NCBI RefSeq assembly: GCF_033115175.1
Contig: NC_084838.1
Location: 38,667,468-38,731,467, forward strand
DNA: 64,000 nucleotides
Direction: 5' to 3'
Origin: Lepus europaeus
Taxonomy: Eukaryota > Chordata > Mammalia > Lagomorpha > Leporidae
In this document: positions 1 through 11,965 of the stretch, piece after piece
How the letters are laid out: every line of letters begins with the position of its first letter
How positions within the stretch are numbered: position 1 is the first letter of the stretch
Program-made: the position numbers and the translations under genes
Notes under the pieces: generated by a model
What the model saw: the letters and a program-made list of their open reading frames with translations, nothing else
Databases searched by the model: none
What the model was told of the DNA's origin: nothing

Positions 1-160
1 ATTCAGTTTAAAGAATAGGGTGGGGGAAGGAGTTTGGAAGAATACAAATAAGTTTGCAGTGACTTATGGGCTAATAGCAAGAGGTCTTACGTATATGTAA
101 TTAGAATCCCAGGAGAGGAGAAAGGACGAGGTAGAAAAATATTGATAGAATCATAATTGA

Positions 161-470
161 GGGACCAGCATTGTTATGTAGCAGATAAGGCTGCTGCCTG
201 CGATGCCAGCATCCTATATGGCTACTGGTTCTTATCCTGACTATTTCAGTTCCAATCCAGCTCCCAGCAAATGGCCTGGGAAAAGCAGCAGAAGATGGCC
301 CAAGTGCTTGGGCCCCTGGGAGACCTGGATGAAGCTCCTGGCTCCTGACTTTGCCTGTTGCAGCCATTTGGGGAGTGAACCAGTGGCTGGACGATTTCTT
401 TCTCTGTCTCTCCCTCTCTCTGTGTAACTCTGACTTTCAAATATAGATAGATAAATTTTAAAAATAAAAA
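161..470 (+). repeat. C-repeat SINE (lagomorph tRNA-derived)
   Basis: Shows the family order: tRNA-like head with the GCTGCTGCCTG block, the body with GGAAAAGCAGCAGAAGATGG, a CT-rich stretch, CTTTCAAAT and an A-rich tail. The family identification rests on remembered consensus features, and the copy is diverged. Confidence 0.85.
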
Positions 471-483
471 TTGGCCTTTTCAC

Positions 484-952
484 CAATGTGGCACCAAAGG
501 TGAAAAAGGAAGCTCCTGGCCCTACCAAAGCCAAAGCAAAGGCTTTGAAGACCAAAAAGGCAATGCCGAGAGGAAGCCACAGCCACAGAAAAGAAGATCT
601 GCACATCACCTGCTTCCATGGCCCAAGACATTACGCCTCTGGTGGCAGCCCAGATATCCTTGGAAGGGTGTCCCCAGGACCCCAGGAGAAACAAGCTTGA
701 CCACTATGCCAGCATCAGGTTCTCCCTGACCACTGAGTCTGCCTTGAAGAAGAGGGAAGACAACAGCACAGTCTTCATTGTGAATGTCGAGGCCAACAAG
801 CACCAGATCCGACAGGCTGTGCAGAAACTCTGACATTGATGTTCAAAGTTCAAAGGTCAGTACCCTGATCAGCCCTGACAGAGAGAAGAAGGCATGTTCG
901 ACCGGCTCCAGATTATGATGCTCTGGATGTGGCCAGCAAAGTTGGGATCATT
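484..952 (+). pseudogene. RPL23A (pseudogene): RPL23A processed pseudogene
   Basis: An intronless, degraded copy of the large-subunit ribosomal protein uL23 (RPL23A). The basic N-terminus ([20 protein letters not shown]) begins at 488, where the expected ATG reads GTG. The conserved NKLDHY and [13 protein letters not shown] blocks follow in another frame from about 690 to 830. The C-terminal region (DYDAL, ANKVGI equivalents) is recognisable up to about 952 in yet another frame. Several frameshifts and stops rule out a ribosomal protein product. Lack of introns and many lesions indicate an L1-mediated retrocopy. It is wedged between two SINEs. Confidence 0.85.
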
Positions 953-983
953 CCAGCTGAGCCCAGCTGGCTAGTTCTTCTTC

Positions 984-1308
984 TTCTTTTTTGACAGGCA
1001 GAGTTAGACAGTGAGAGAGAGAGATAGAGAGAAAGGTCTTCCTTCTGTTGGTTCACCCCCCAAAATGGCCGCTATGGCTGGAGCTATGCCAATCCGAAGC
1101 CAGGAGCCAGGTGCTTCCTCCTGGTCTCCCATGGGGTGCAGGGCCCAAGCACTTGAGCCATCCTCCACTGCCTTCCCGGGCCACAGCAGAGAGATGGACT
1201 GGAAGAGGGGCAACCGGGACAGAATCTGGCACCCCAATTGGGACTAGAACCTGATGTGCTGGCGCCACAGGCAGAAGATTAGCCAAGTGAGCCGCGGCAC
1301 TGGCCTGG
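984..1308 (-). repeat. C-repeat SINE, minus strand
   Basis: Begins with a T-run and GACAGGCAGAG, then the GA-rich block, GGTTCACC, GATCCGAAGCCAGGAGCC and the GC-rich head ending GCGGCACTGGCC. It belongs to the less diverged subfamily seen repeatedly in this window. Confidence 0.88.
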
Positions 1309-1317
1309 CTAATTCTA

Positions 1318-1489
1318 TTTTTTTTTTTTTGACAGGCAGAGTGGACAGTGAGAGAGAGAGAGAGGTCTTCCTTTACCGTTGGTTCACCCTCCAATGGCCG
1401 CTGCAGCCAGTGCATCGTGGCCGGCACACCGCGCTGATCTGAAGCCAGGAGCCAGGTACTTATCTTGGTCTCCCATGTAGGTGCAGGGA
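1318..1489 (-). repeat. C-repeat SINE fragment, minus strand
   Basis: The T-run, GACAGGCAGAGTGGACAG and the middle of the element are present. It stops after the CTCCCATGTAGGTGCAGGG block, so the tRNA-like head is missing. It lies directly after another minus-strand copy. Confidence 0.8.
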
Positions 1490-1880
1490 ATTTGAGAATT
1501 TCTCAAATTTGGTTAAGAACATCAGCTTCCAGACCCAATAAGCTGAATGTACTCCAAGTAGGATAAAGAAAAGAAAGGGTCCACTTAGGTGACAAACTAC
1601 TGGAAACTAAAGCACAGAGAAACATCTTCAAATCAGCTGGAGAGAAATGACAGATTATACAAAAATGACAATATAGTTGAGGGCTGCCATTTCATCAGAA
1701 ACAGCAGAGGGCGAGTCCAGCCAGCTCCACTGCCGCCACCCCGGTGCAGACCTCCATGGCCCACCTGGAGTGCTGCTAGAGCTTCCTCACTGCACCTTTT
1801 ACTACCTGCAATCTACTTTCAACCAAAAAACTACACTGACTATACTTTTCAGTAGCTCAGTTTATATCCTTCTCATCTCA
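1490..1880. other. No gene recognised
   Basis: AT-rich sequence with a short GC-richer patch at 1690-1790. No convincing coding or repeat identity was seen. Confidence 0.5.
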
Positions 1881-2265
1881 GAACCTTCCAGAGAAAATGT
1901 CGAATTTGTTACAGTGGCTCCCAAGGTCTTGCGTCCTTGCCTCCTCCTTCTATGCCTCCGGCTTCTCTTTCTACTGCTCTTGTCTCAGTCTTCTGCTCCA
2001 ATCTTGGCTCTGTGCCTTTCCTTAATCATTCCAGTATTTCCTGCCTTAGGACCCTTGCACTTGTTGCCCCTTCGGCCTGTAATTCATTCCTTGTGGTCAC
2101 TGTAAACCCTCTCTCTTCCTTTCCAGGTCCTAACTCGGATGACCTTTCTTCACTGCCTTTCTTAAAATTAAATCAACCCAACTCAACCCCACCCCTTTGC
2201 ACTCCTTTTGTCCCTTTCAATTTTAATTTCTCAAAAGTTACTAGTACCTTCTAGCAAACTATAGA
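1880..2265 (-). repeat. LINE-2-like fragment, minus strand
   Basis: The pyrimidine-rich stretch containing CCTTAGGACCCTTGCACTTG and the following text resembles the antisense 3' part of ancient L2 elements common in mammals. The match is from memory and the copy is diverged. Confidence 0.5.
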
Positions 2266-2876
2266 GATGATATTACACACATGCGTATTCACATATATTT
2301 TTATATGTGTCTATGAAATACACTATTTGCTTTCCAGATGTGTTGGTTGTTTATCTGCTGTCTCCCTATATCACCAAATCAGGGATTTATGGCTGAGGCT
2401 GTCTTGTCTTCATTTCTGATTGTTTCCTGCAACAGAGTCTGAATCTCTGAGAAAGTGAAACTTCTTTTAGCAAGGACACGGTGGTTTTATTGCAAATGTT
2501 TGAATTAAATAAGAGTTTACACATTGTTTTCTGGAATTTATGTATGATACTTTCTGAAGTTAATCTTTGATGGAAATATTTTTCCTGGCTTTGTTTGACC
2601 TAAGCACATTTGTATTATTATGAATTGGCCTCTCTCTATAAGGACAGGGTTCACTTTGAGTTCCTTGAGGCTTTATGGTATCTGGTTTCATATGTGTATA
2701 GTGAGATGATATTTTGAAATATTAGTGTATTTTTATTACCAGTAATTATTTTACCAGAACTAAGTCATCAGAGCAAGTGCTTAGATTTTTTTTAGGAATG
2801 ATCATTTAGAAGAAAAGTAGACAAAAAGTACGAAAGTATACAAATTCCAAGATTTGGGGTTAAAAAATAGACAATT
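2266..2876. other. No gene recognised
   Basis: AT-rich non-coding sequence without a supportable ORF or repeat call. Confidence 0.5.
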
Positions 2877-3194
2877 GAGGGACTGGCGTTGTGGTTAAGC
2901 TGCTGCCTATGATGCTGGCATCCCACACAGGCACCAGTTTGTGTCCCGGCTGCTCCACTTCTGATCCAGCTCCCTGATATTGGCCTGGAAAAAGCAGAAG
3001 ATGGCTCAAGTGTGTGGGCTCCTGCACCCATGTGGGAGACCTGGAAGGAGCTCCTGGCTTCTGGCTTTGGCCTGGCCCAGCCCTGGGCATTGTAGCCATC
3101 TGAGGAGTGAACCTGTAGGTGGAAGTACTCTCTCTCTCTCTCTCTCTAACCTGACTTTCAAATTAATAAATAACTCTCTAAATTAAAGAAAAAA
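2877..3194 (+). repeat. C-repeat SINE
   Basis: Complete order from GGGACTGGCGTTGTGG head to the (CT)n block and TGACTTTCAAATTAATAA tail. Confidence 0.88.
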
Positions 3195-4284
3195 TAGACA
3201 ATTGGAATACCAGGAACAGCGGCTTTAAGAGAAAAAGCTTCTGAAATATCAGAGTTTGGCATGACAGGCTGAGGATGTAAAGTACTTTTTATAAACAATG
3301 GACATGGAGGAACCCTGTGGTTAGTCAGTTATAGTCCCTCCCACCCCCATCACTCCCCACCCATGCTTTGGGAGGAAGAGAGCAACTACTGGAGAAGAGA
3401 TTGCTGTAGGGGATGCAATAGGGTGAACATAGAACCCCAAGAAAGCCTCGAGAACATGAGCCAAGGGTGGATCTGAGCCTCACTTTTGGTGTAGAGCTCA
3501 GGGAAGTGACAGATCACATAGAAATCCCCTGCATTCAGCATACACAGAAAAGGCTGCAGTTGTGTGCTGTGCCTTGATCCCTGCAGAACAGCGGCTGAAT
3601 GCCTTCTACGCAAGGCAGAAGTCAAGAGAGGCGAGATCCTGAAGTGACCTCGAGACCAGAGTGTGGAGGCCAGAGCTGTTTTCTGCAGGGCCTACACAAC
3701 TGGACACCAGATGAGAACGCAGCGATTGGGGACTACTACCGAGAACCACATGTCCTGTTTTCTTCCCTACTCCCAACTGCTGCCTTTGGCTCCGGATACA
3801 ATTCTCAAAGCCAGGGAGGGTTGGGAAGGGACCCTGACTACACTGAGATCTCACTGAAGTGACTGAGACAACGCATTGGTCATTCAGTAGGAAGGGGATG
3901 TGCCAAGTCAACTGACCTCCCAGTAAAGATTTGAGCGCACCTGCTAGAAGTTGTTGCTTAGAAGCAACTGCCCAGCCAGAGTCAACAGGTTACAATTGCA
4001 TGTCATGTTCACTGTTAATAACTGGGAATGTGGCCTTGGAGAATGAAGGCTCTCTGTGCCTTGGGCAGGATTGGCATATCTGGTATCCCCACTGAGCCCT
4101 ATGGTGGGAGCTCAGAGGAGGAAGAGAAGCCCTACCACAAGGCATCCAACACTCACATGTTGCAAAGCTCAGTGCTGATGCTCAGCCTGTGGTGCTGGTA
4201 CAACACCTGCCAGCCTCCAGTGAGCCCTCTCCATACATAGGCCAGAAGCTGGGAGGGGGTGGCCTGGGGACATGGGAGGATAGA
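3195..4284. other. No gene recognised
   Basis: Mixed-composition non-coding sequence. Short overlapping ORFs occur on both strands at 3600-3910, but none resembles a known protein. Confidence 0.5.
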
Positions 4285-4575
4285 GAGGGGTCGGTTGAAG
4301 GGTACAAAAATACAGTTAAACGCAAGGATTAAGTTCTGTTGCACAGATAGGATGACTACAGCTCAAAACTCGTATATTTCAAAATAACTGGAAGAGAGGA
4401 TTTTTGAGTGCTTCTGACAGACATAAAAACGATAAATGATTGAGGCGATGGATATGTTAATACCCAAATTTAATCATTGCACATTTTATGCATGTTTTGA
4501 AACATGCTGTATCCCATGAGAATATACAAAATATACAACTACTGTCAATTAAAAACAAGATATGTGCCTGTGAGT
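4285..4575 (+). repeat. Old L1 3' end (L1M-like), plus strand
   Basis: The stretch with AGATAGGATGACTACAGCTC, TATTTCAAAATAACTGGAAG, GAGGCGATGGATATG and the terminal TCAATTAAAAACAAGAT matches the remembered 3' UTR of old mammalian L1M elements. The A-rich end places it on the plus strand. Confidence 0.65.
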
Positions 4576-4718
4576 ATGAAATTATCTCATATTCTCTACT
4601 TTGTATGCCTCTTTGTTTCAGTATTTTTCACATTTTATAAAGCTTTGCTTTTTAGGAATGGGTTTTGGTCAATCAGGTAAGACACTGATTTGAAGAAAAC
4701 CGAAGTTGGAGTACCTGT

Positions 4719-5070
4719 TTTTTTTTGTTTTTTTTTTTTTTTTTTTTTTTTTTTTGACAGGCAGAGTGGACAGTGTGAGAAAGAGACAGAGAGAAAGGTC
4801 TTCCTTTTGGCCGTTGGTTCACCCTCCAATGGCTGCTGCGGCTGGCCACCGCGCTGATCCGAAGGCAGGAGCCAGATGCTTCTCCTGGTCTCCCATGGGG
4901 TGCAGGGCCCAAGCACTTGGGCCATCCTCCAGTGCACTCCCGGGCCACAGCAGAGAGCTGGCCTGGAAGAGGGGCAACCGGGACAGAATTCAGCGCCCTG
5001 ACTGGGACTAGAACCCGGTGTACTGGCGCTGCAAGGCAGAGGATTAGCCTAGTGAGCTGTGGCGCCGGCC
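4719..5070 (-). repeat. C-repeat SINE, minus strand
   Basis: A long T-run (poly-A tail of a minus-strand insertion), GACAGGCAGAGTGGACAG, and the GC-rich head ending GGCGCCGGCC are present. It is a full-length, little-diverged copy. Confidence 0.92.
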
Positions 5071-5159
5071 AGTACCTGGGTTTGATACTCAGCTCTGACT
5101 CCCGATTCTACCTTTCTTCTAATGCAGACTTTGGTAGAGGCAGTGTTAGCTCCAATAGT

Positions 5160-5326
5160 GGAGTTCTTGTCATCCCATGGGAGACCCAAATTGAGTTCCC
5201 AGCTTCAGCCTCAGCCCAGGCTTGGCTGTTGTGAGCATTCAGGAAGTGAACTAGCAAATGGGAGACCTCAATCCATCTCACTTTCCCTGTCCCTCTCTCT
5301 ATCTCTCAAATAAAAATTTGTAAATG
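5160..5326 (+). repeat. C-repeat SINE fragment
   Basis: Contains only the distal half: CCCATGGGAGACCC, the CAGCCCAGGCTTGGCTG block, the CT-rich region and CTCAAATAAAAA. Confidence 0.65.
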
Positions 5327-5338
5327 TGATTTTATTTT

Positions 5339-5690
5339 GGGGTGGCTGTTGTTGTGCAGTGGATAAGCTGCTGCCTGGGATCCCTGCATCCCATATTGGA
5401 GTGTAGTTCATGTCTTGGCACCTCTGCTTCTGACCTAACTTCCTGCTAATACATCCTGGGAGGCACCAGGTGATGGCTCAAGTGTTTGGGCCCTGCCACC
5501 CATGTGGGAGGATGGATGGAGTTCCAGGCTACTGGCTTCAACCCAGCCCAGTCCTGGCTGTTGTGGCCATTTGGAGACTGGACTAGCAGAAGGAAGATCT
5601 CTTTCTTTATCTCTTTTTCTCTGCCACTCTGCTTTTCAAGTAGATGAAAACAAATAAACATATTTTTAAAAAAACACAAAAAATTTTTTT
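5339..5690 (+). repeat. C-repeat SINE, diverged
   Basis: The head GGGTGGCTGTTGTTGTGCAG, the GCTGCTGCCTGG block, body and A-rich tail are recognisable with many substitutions. It is an old copy in tandem with the fragment before it. Confidence 0.75.
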
Positions 5691-6089
5691 GGCAATGGAC
5701 TCTTGTTTCCAATAGAGTCCTGTTATATGAAAGATCAAAAAAAGAAAAAAAGAGCTGTGTTTTATTGGCTCATTTATAAGCCCAAATTTATAACAATTAC
5801 TTGGCTCAAAGATAATAAAGGAGAGTTCAAAGACAGCAATATTCAGATGAATACAAAAACTTGAGATCTGAAATTATAGATGACTTGCAGTCACACACAT
5901 TTTAGCTTCCAATTTGTTTCAGTATTTTTATTTTGGCTTTGATACAAAGAAAATTCTGACTCATATAGATGAATAGTTTGCCAGGAGTCGTGCTTTTTGC
6001 AATGTAGCTCACATTGAAATCTTAGACAATTCTTTATTTAAACTAAGATGGTACCTTGAAAAAAAGTACAGAGAAATTAATGTTTCAAT
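5691..6089. other. No gene recognised
   Basis: AT-rich non-coding sequence. It may include more of the flanking L1 but cannot be assigned by eye. Confidence 0.4.
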
Positions 6090-6660
6090 ATTGAGTCATG
6101 AAAACTTATGTCCACACAGAATTCTGCACGCACAGACAGATTTAGAGTAACTTCTTGCCAAAACTTGGAAGTAACCAAAATATCCATCAGTAGGTGAGGA
6201 ATAAACAAACTCTGGAACACCCAGAAAATGGAATACTATTCAACGCTAAAAAGAAATGAGTTGTTAAGCCATGGAAAGACAAGGAAGAAAATTAGTAAGT
6301 GTGAGAAGCCAATCTAAAAAGTCTGCATGCTGGTTGATTCCAACTACATGACATTCTGGAAAAGGCAAAAGTCCATAAAATGTTACAATGGTGGACATAC
6401 GTCTTTATGCATGTGTATAAGCCCACAGAGTGTTCAACACCAATAGTGAACCCCACTGTAAACTGTGGACTTTGGTGATAGTGATGTGTCAACAATGCGG
6501 GTTCATCGCAGCACACGCACCGCTTGGGGCAGGATGTAGTGGGGGAGGTTGAGCATAGGTTGGGGTGGGATAGTGGGAATCCCCTGTACATCCTGCTCCA
6601 TCTCACTGCTAAAATTAATGGAAAAACATCTAACCACTAAAATTCAGAACAAAATGATTG
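6090..6660 (+). repeat. Old L1 3' region (L1ME-like), plus strand
   Basis: Phrases such as CAAAACTTGGAAGTAACCAA, GGAATACTATTCAACGCTAA and ACATGACATTCTGGAAAAGG are typical of the 3' region of old mammalian L1ME elements in sense orientation. No intact ORF2 remains. Confidence 0.75.
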
Positions 6661-6941
6661 ATTCATTAGTAATATTTGAAAACTACTCAAATGTAAAGTC
6701 AGAGATACAGGAACCCACATTTGTGGTACGTCCTGATACTATTTATCATGAGACGTTATTTCTATGTAGTTACATGTTCACTTGTGCAGTCAGCTCTGAT
6801 AACATAGGGAGAATACATGTCAAGCAGCGGATTCTGAGCCTTACCCAACGCTTAACTGAGAACGGTGCACATGTGTGCTCTGTTGCATGATTTTATGTGA
6901 GCACTGTGCATAGACTTGAATTAAAAGAGTAGCACAGAGCT

Positions 6942-7274
6942 ACACATTTTTTTTTTTTTTTGACAGGCAGAGTGGACAGTGAGAGAGAGAGACAGAGAGA
7001 AAGGTCTTCCTTTTGGCCGTTGGTTCACCCTCCAATGGCTGTCACGGCCGGCGCACCGCACTGATCCGAAGGCAGGAGCCAGGTGCTTCTCCTGGTCTCC
7101 CATGGGGTGCAGGGCCCAAGCACTTGGGCCATCCTCCTCTGCACTCCCGGGCCACAGCAGAGAGCTGGCCTGGAAGAGGGGCAACTGGGACAGAATCCGG
7201 CACCCCGACCGGGACTAGAACCCGGTGTGCCGGCACCGCAGGTGGAGGCACATTGAGCCGCGGTGCCGGCGAGC
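6942..7274 (-). repeat. C-repeat SINE, minus strand
   Basis: T-run, GACAGGCAGAGTGGACAG, CCAGGAGCCAGGTGCTTCTC and a GC-rich head. Full length and little diverged. Confidence 0.92.
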
Positions 7275-7536
7275 TACACTTCTAATCAAGGATACACCTA
7301 AAGAGATAAAATGTGTTCAGAAATGGCAGGAAAAGACTTATTCCAAGGTCTCTACAAAAGTGGGTTAATTTGACCTCACATTATTCTCAGGAGGTGGTGA
7401 CACATTTCTGAACTCATATTACTGCCAGTAATTTTCTAGTTAAGTTTTAGAAATACCATAATTGTGTTTTCTGTAAAACATCAAAACATTAGAAGTTTGG
7501 GTGTGCCCCTTGTCTTAGTCCATATCAAAACTATTT

Positions 7537-7896
7537 GAGGGGCTGGTGCTGTGGCATGGTGGGTAAAGCTGCTGCTTGCCACACTGATATTCCATATGGG
7601 TGCCAGTTCAAATCGTGGCCGCTCTACTTCTGATCCAGCTCTCTGCTATGGCCTGGGAAAGCAGTGGAAGATGGCCCAAGTCCCTTGGCTCCTGCACCCA
7701 TGTGGGAGACCCAGAAAAAATTCATGGCTCCTGCCTTCAGCTTGGCCCAGCCCTGGCTGTTGTGGCCATTTGGGGGAGTGAATCAAAGGATGGAAGATCT
7801 CTCTCTGACTCTCTCTCGCTCTCTCTTTCTGTCCCTCCCCCTCTCTCTGTAACTCTGCCTTTGAAGTAAATAAATCTTTATTTAAAAAAAAAAAAG
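7537..7896 (+). repeat. C-repeat SINE
   Basis: GGGGCTGGTGCTGTGGCATG head through a long CT-rich block to AATAAATCTTTATTTAAAAA. Confidence 0.9.
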
Positions 7897-8464
7897 GTTA
7901 TTTATAGCATGAATACATCAAATGCTTGTGGAAGTTGACAGACTTCTATTTGGAAGAAGTGTGATTATTATTTAATCAGACCATATTAGTCAAGAGTTCA
8001 GTGCAATGGCTACGTGGACATATCTGTTTTAATTCTGATATCGTCTTCTTTTCCAAAACAATGAATCACACTGTCCTGCACAGCTGGCACAAATATGTCG
8101 TTCTGTTTTTCTTAGCTTTTGGTAAGCACGATGGTGTTTTATGCTTAACTCTCACGCATCTGAAGTTTCTGGCAGCATATGCTGTGACACGTGGGTCAAA
8201 GGCAAACCTTCAATCAATTGAAAGCTGTGCTGTTTAGCTGTTTATTAAAAAAGTGATTCCTTCTTTATGCCCTACACTCTCATCAGACGTATGAGTATTA
8301 ACGCTTGGATACAACTTCTGGTATTACTTTCAGTACTGATTTTACAAAACTTAAAAAATACCCTAATAGTTCACTAATAGTTACATTGTAAAATCTCCTA
8401 AAATCAAATCTGATGGGCAACTATTCAGAAGAACTTTATATGCTTCATTACAAATTAACTGTTT
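7897..8464. other. No gene recognised
   Basis: AT-rich non-coding sequence with one short plus-strand ORF (8001-8237) that resembles nothing known. Confidence 0.5.
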
Positions 8465-8820
8465 GCCTGGCGCCACGGCTCACTTGGCTAATCCTCCTCC
8501 TGCAGCGCCAGCACCCCAGGTTCTAGTCCCAGTTGGAGCGCCGGATTCTGTCCCGGTTGCCCCTCTTCCAGGCAAGCTCTCTGCTGTGGCCCGGGAGGGC
8601 AGTGGAGGATGGCCCAAGTGCTTGGGCCCTGCACCCCCCGCATGGGAGACCAGGAGGAAGCACCTGGCTCCTGGCTTTGGATTGGTGCAGTGTGCCGGCC
8701 ACAGCACACCGGCCGTAGCGGCCATTTTGGGGGTGAACCAATAGAAGGAAGACCTTTCTCTCAGTCTCTCTCTCTCACTAACTCTGTCTGTCAAAAAATA
8801 AATAAATAAATAAATAACAA
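8465..8820 (+). repeat. C-repeat SINE
   Basis: Plus-strand copy of the younger subfamily, from GCCTGGCGCCACGGCTCACT to an AAATAAATAAATAAATAA tail. Confidence 0.92.
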
Positions 8821-9148
8821 AATAACTGTGTTTACGAGGACAGATTTCCTACCAGCCTTACCTTACCTCAGACACCGTGGAATTAGGGTGTTTGGAATAT
8901 GCTTATCTAAGAAGTTGTTTCGTTTGTTCCAGTTTGAGAGCTTCTACCATAGAATTTTGTGTCATTTTTACTGTGTTTCTTCCTCCAAGCCCCTGGTCAG
9001 TCATTCTGTCTTCTTTTACATTCCCATAACAGTCTTTCAATTTTTTCTTGACTCTACCTTTCATGTCTAGAATTACGTTTGCTCCCAATTATTTGTTCCT
9101 TGTTGCCACATTTGAAAGACCAGTGTTCCTTGGCTTTTGTTTTTATTT

Positions 9149-9482
9149 CTTTTTTTTTTTTTTTTTTGACAGGCAGAGTGGATAGTGAGAGAGAGAGACA
9201 GAGAGAAAGGTCTTCCTTTTGCCGTTGGTTCACCCTCCAATGGTCACCGCGGCTGGTGCATCGCGCTGATCCGATGGCAGGAGCCAGGTGCTTCTCCTGA
9301 TCTCCCATGCAGGTGCAGGGCCCAAGGACTTGGGCCATCCTTCACTGCCTTCCCGGGCCATAGCAGAGAGCTAGCCTGGAAGAGGGGCAACCGGGATAGA
9401 ATCCGGCGCCCCAACCGGGACTAGAACCTGGGGTGCCGGTGCTGCAAGGCGGAGGATTAGCCTGTTAAGCCACGGCGCCGGC
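9149..9482 (-). repeat. C-repeat SINE, minus strand
   Basis: T-run, GACAGGCAGAGTGGATAG, body and GC-rich head ending in CCACGGCGCCGGC. Confidence 0.92.
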
Positions 9483-9665
9483 TTGTTTTTATTTCTTGCT
9501 GTGTGTTGAACATAGGAAGGTAGGACTATGTACATAGTTATGTAGGAGTACAATTGATTTGGGGGACCTGCTTCTGTTTCCTTAATTTCTGAACGCATAT
9601 CACTGCTAATAGTTTTCTAGTTAAGTTTTACAAACACCGTAATTGTGTTTTTTTGCAACATTTGA

Positions 9666-9991
9666 CTTTTTTTTTTGTTTTAGTATTTATTTATTTATTT
9701 GAAAGACAGAGTTACAGAGAGGCAGAGAGAGAGAGAGGGTCTTCCATCAGCTGGTTCACTCCCCAGTTGGCTGCAACGGCCAGAGCTGTGCTAATCCAAA
9801 GCCAGGAGCCAGGAGCTTCTTGATCTCCCATGTGGGTGCAGGGGCCCAAGCACTTGGGCCATCTTCTACTGCTTTCCCAGGCCACAGCAAGGAGCTGGAT
9901 TGGAAGTAGAGCAGCCAGGTCTCGAAATGCGCCCATATGGGGTGCTGGCACTGCAGGCAGCGGCTTTACCCACTACGCCACAGTGCCGGCC
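9666..9991 (-). repeat. C-repeat SINE, minus strand
   Basis: TATTTATTTATTTATTTGAAAG start, GA-rich block, CCAGGAGCCAGGAGCTTCTT and a head ending ACTACGCCACAGTGCCGGCC. Confidence 0.9.
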
Positions 9992-10582
9992 CCTGACATG
10001 TATTTCTTTCTCTGCTATATTTACTCCTTATTTTGCCCTTGATCACATTTTTATATGTATTTATACTTTGCTGCATTTTAGAACTATTTGCAATGAGAAT
10101 TAGAATGGAGACAGGGCAGAAGGTAGTTAAAATTTTTTTTAAATCACCTTTATTGAGCTATAATTTGCAGCCATTAAAATGTGCACAGTCTAAGACCCAG
10201 CTCTGTGAATTTTATGGGACATGTATTTGTGTAACTGCCATCACAAAATCAAGATATTCCCACAACTCCCCAAAACATCCTCGTGCCCTCGCAAGCAGCC
10301 CCCTTTCCTCCCCTGGCTCGTGCTTTCTGTCACTGCTGGTTCTGGCTTTTCTGGAATTCCGGCCACACACCAGGTGCTCTTGTGTCTGGCATCTCTCACT
10401 GGCTATAGTGGGTTTTGAGATAATCCCTTGTTACAGCACTGTCTGGTAGTTTGTTCCTTTTTGTTGTAGGTAATATTCCATGGCCTGGGTATACCCCAAA
10501 TTGTTTCTCTTTTTGATTTATTGATGGATATTTGAATTATTTCCAGTTTGTGGCTACTATGAGTAGAAATTCTATGATCATT

Positions 10583-10676
10583 TAAAAAAATAATTTATTT
10601 ATTTTGAAAGAGTTATAGAGAGAAAGGTGGGGGGAGAAAAGGAGGTGGGGGTCCTCCATCTGCTGGTTCACTCTCC
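10583..10676 (-). repeat. C-repeat SINE fragment, minus strand
   Basis: Contains AATAATTTATTTATTTTGAA, the GA-rich block and CCATCTGCTGGTTCACTC. It is cut where the next copy begins in the opposite orientation. Confidence 0.8.
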
Positions 10677-11047
10677 AGATGGCCAGCACTGTGGCACAGT
10701 AGGTTAAACCTCTGCCTGTGGCACCAGCATCCCAGATGGGTATCAGTTCAAGTCCTGGCTGCTCTACTTCCAATCCAGCTCCCTGATAATGCACCCAGAA
10801 AATCAGTGGAAAAAGGTTCAAGTGCTTGGGTTCCTGTATCCATGTGGGAGACCCAGAGGAAGCTCCTGGCTTCTGGTTTCAGCCCAGCCAGCCCAGCTTC
10901 AGCCATTGCAGCCATCTGGGGAGTGAAGACCTCTCTCTCTCTCTCTGTCTCTGTCTCTCTGTCTCTGTCTCTGTCTCTCCTTCTCTCTGTAACTCTGCCT
11001 CTCAAATAAATAAATAAATCTTAAAAAACAAAAACAAAACAAAAAAA
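10677..11047 (+). repeat. C-repeat SINE
   Basis: GATGGCCAGCACTGTGGCAC head through a long TCTCTCTGTCTCTG tract to AAATAAATAAATAAATCTTA. It abuts an inverted fragment of the same family. Confidence 0.88.
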
Positions 11048-11365
11048 CCTCGAGGTGGTTCAGAGTAGGGGCTCTGGGTCTCAGGGGAGAGGTGAACAAC
11101 TTCAGTTTGGCCCTGTCGTTAATGGATGCTAGATGAACACATTCAGAATCCAAACAAACACAATCAGGACAACTCAGGGCTGAGTTATAAGGAGGGGTGT
11201 GCTTATAAGAAACAGGTAGCTGTTTTCTGAAAAGTGACATCATTTTATTTCCATCAGCAATGCTTCAGAGTTCTTCCTTAACACTTAGCGTTTTCAGTTT
11301 TCCAAATCTTAGGCCTTCTAATGAGTACTTAGTGGAATCCCACTGTGGTTGTAATTTGGATTTTC

Positions 11366-11702
11366 TTTTTCTTTTTTTTTTTCTTTCTGACAGGCAGAGT
11401 TAGACAGTGAGAGAGAAAGAGAGAAAGGTCTTTCTTCTGTTGGTTCACCCCCAAAATGGCCGCTATGGCCGGCACACTGCACCGATCCGAAGCCAGGAGC
11501 CAGGTGCTTCCTCCTGGTCTCCCATGAGGGGGGTGCAGGGCCCAAGCACCTGGGCCATCTTCCACTGCACTCCTGGGCCACAGCAGAGAGCTGGACTGGA
11601 AGAGGAGCAACTGGGACAGAATCCGGCACCCCAACCGGAACTAGAACCCAGGGTGCTGGCGCCACAGGCGGAGGATTAGCCTAGTGAGCTGCGGCGCCGG
11701 CC
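11366..11702 (-). repeat. C-repeat SINE, minus strand
   Basis: T-rich start, GACAGGCAGAGTTAGACAG, body and GAGCTGCGGCGCCGGCC head. It is inserted in an old L1. Confidence 0.92.
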
Positions 11703-11965
11703 TGTAATTTGGATTTTCATAATGACTGGTGTTGAAAATCATGTGCTAATTTGCCATTCATAAACCTTTTGGGGAGCTCTTTTGTGCAGCATCTGCTCAT
11801 CATTTTGTGGGCTTGGTTTTTTTCTTTTTTTTAATTGCATTGTTGAGAGTTCTTTATATATTGTGGATAAAAGTCCTTTATTAGAAATATACATTATATG
11901 TATTATCTTCCAATCTGATGCTTGCCCATTTATTCTCTTAGTGGTGTTGCCCAAAGAGCAAAGTC

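Noticed and set aside
4706-5011. ORFs of 60-120 codons within SINEs throughout the window
   Set aside because: Their translations repeat the same peptides (for example LGHPP, GRPFSLSLS) because they are translations of the C-repeat itself.
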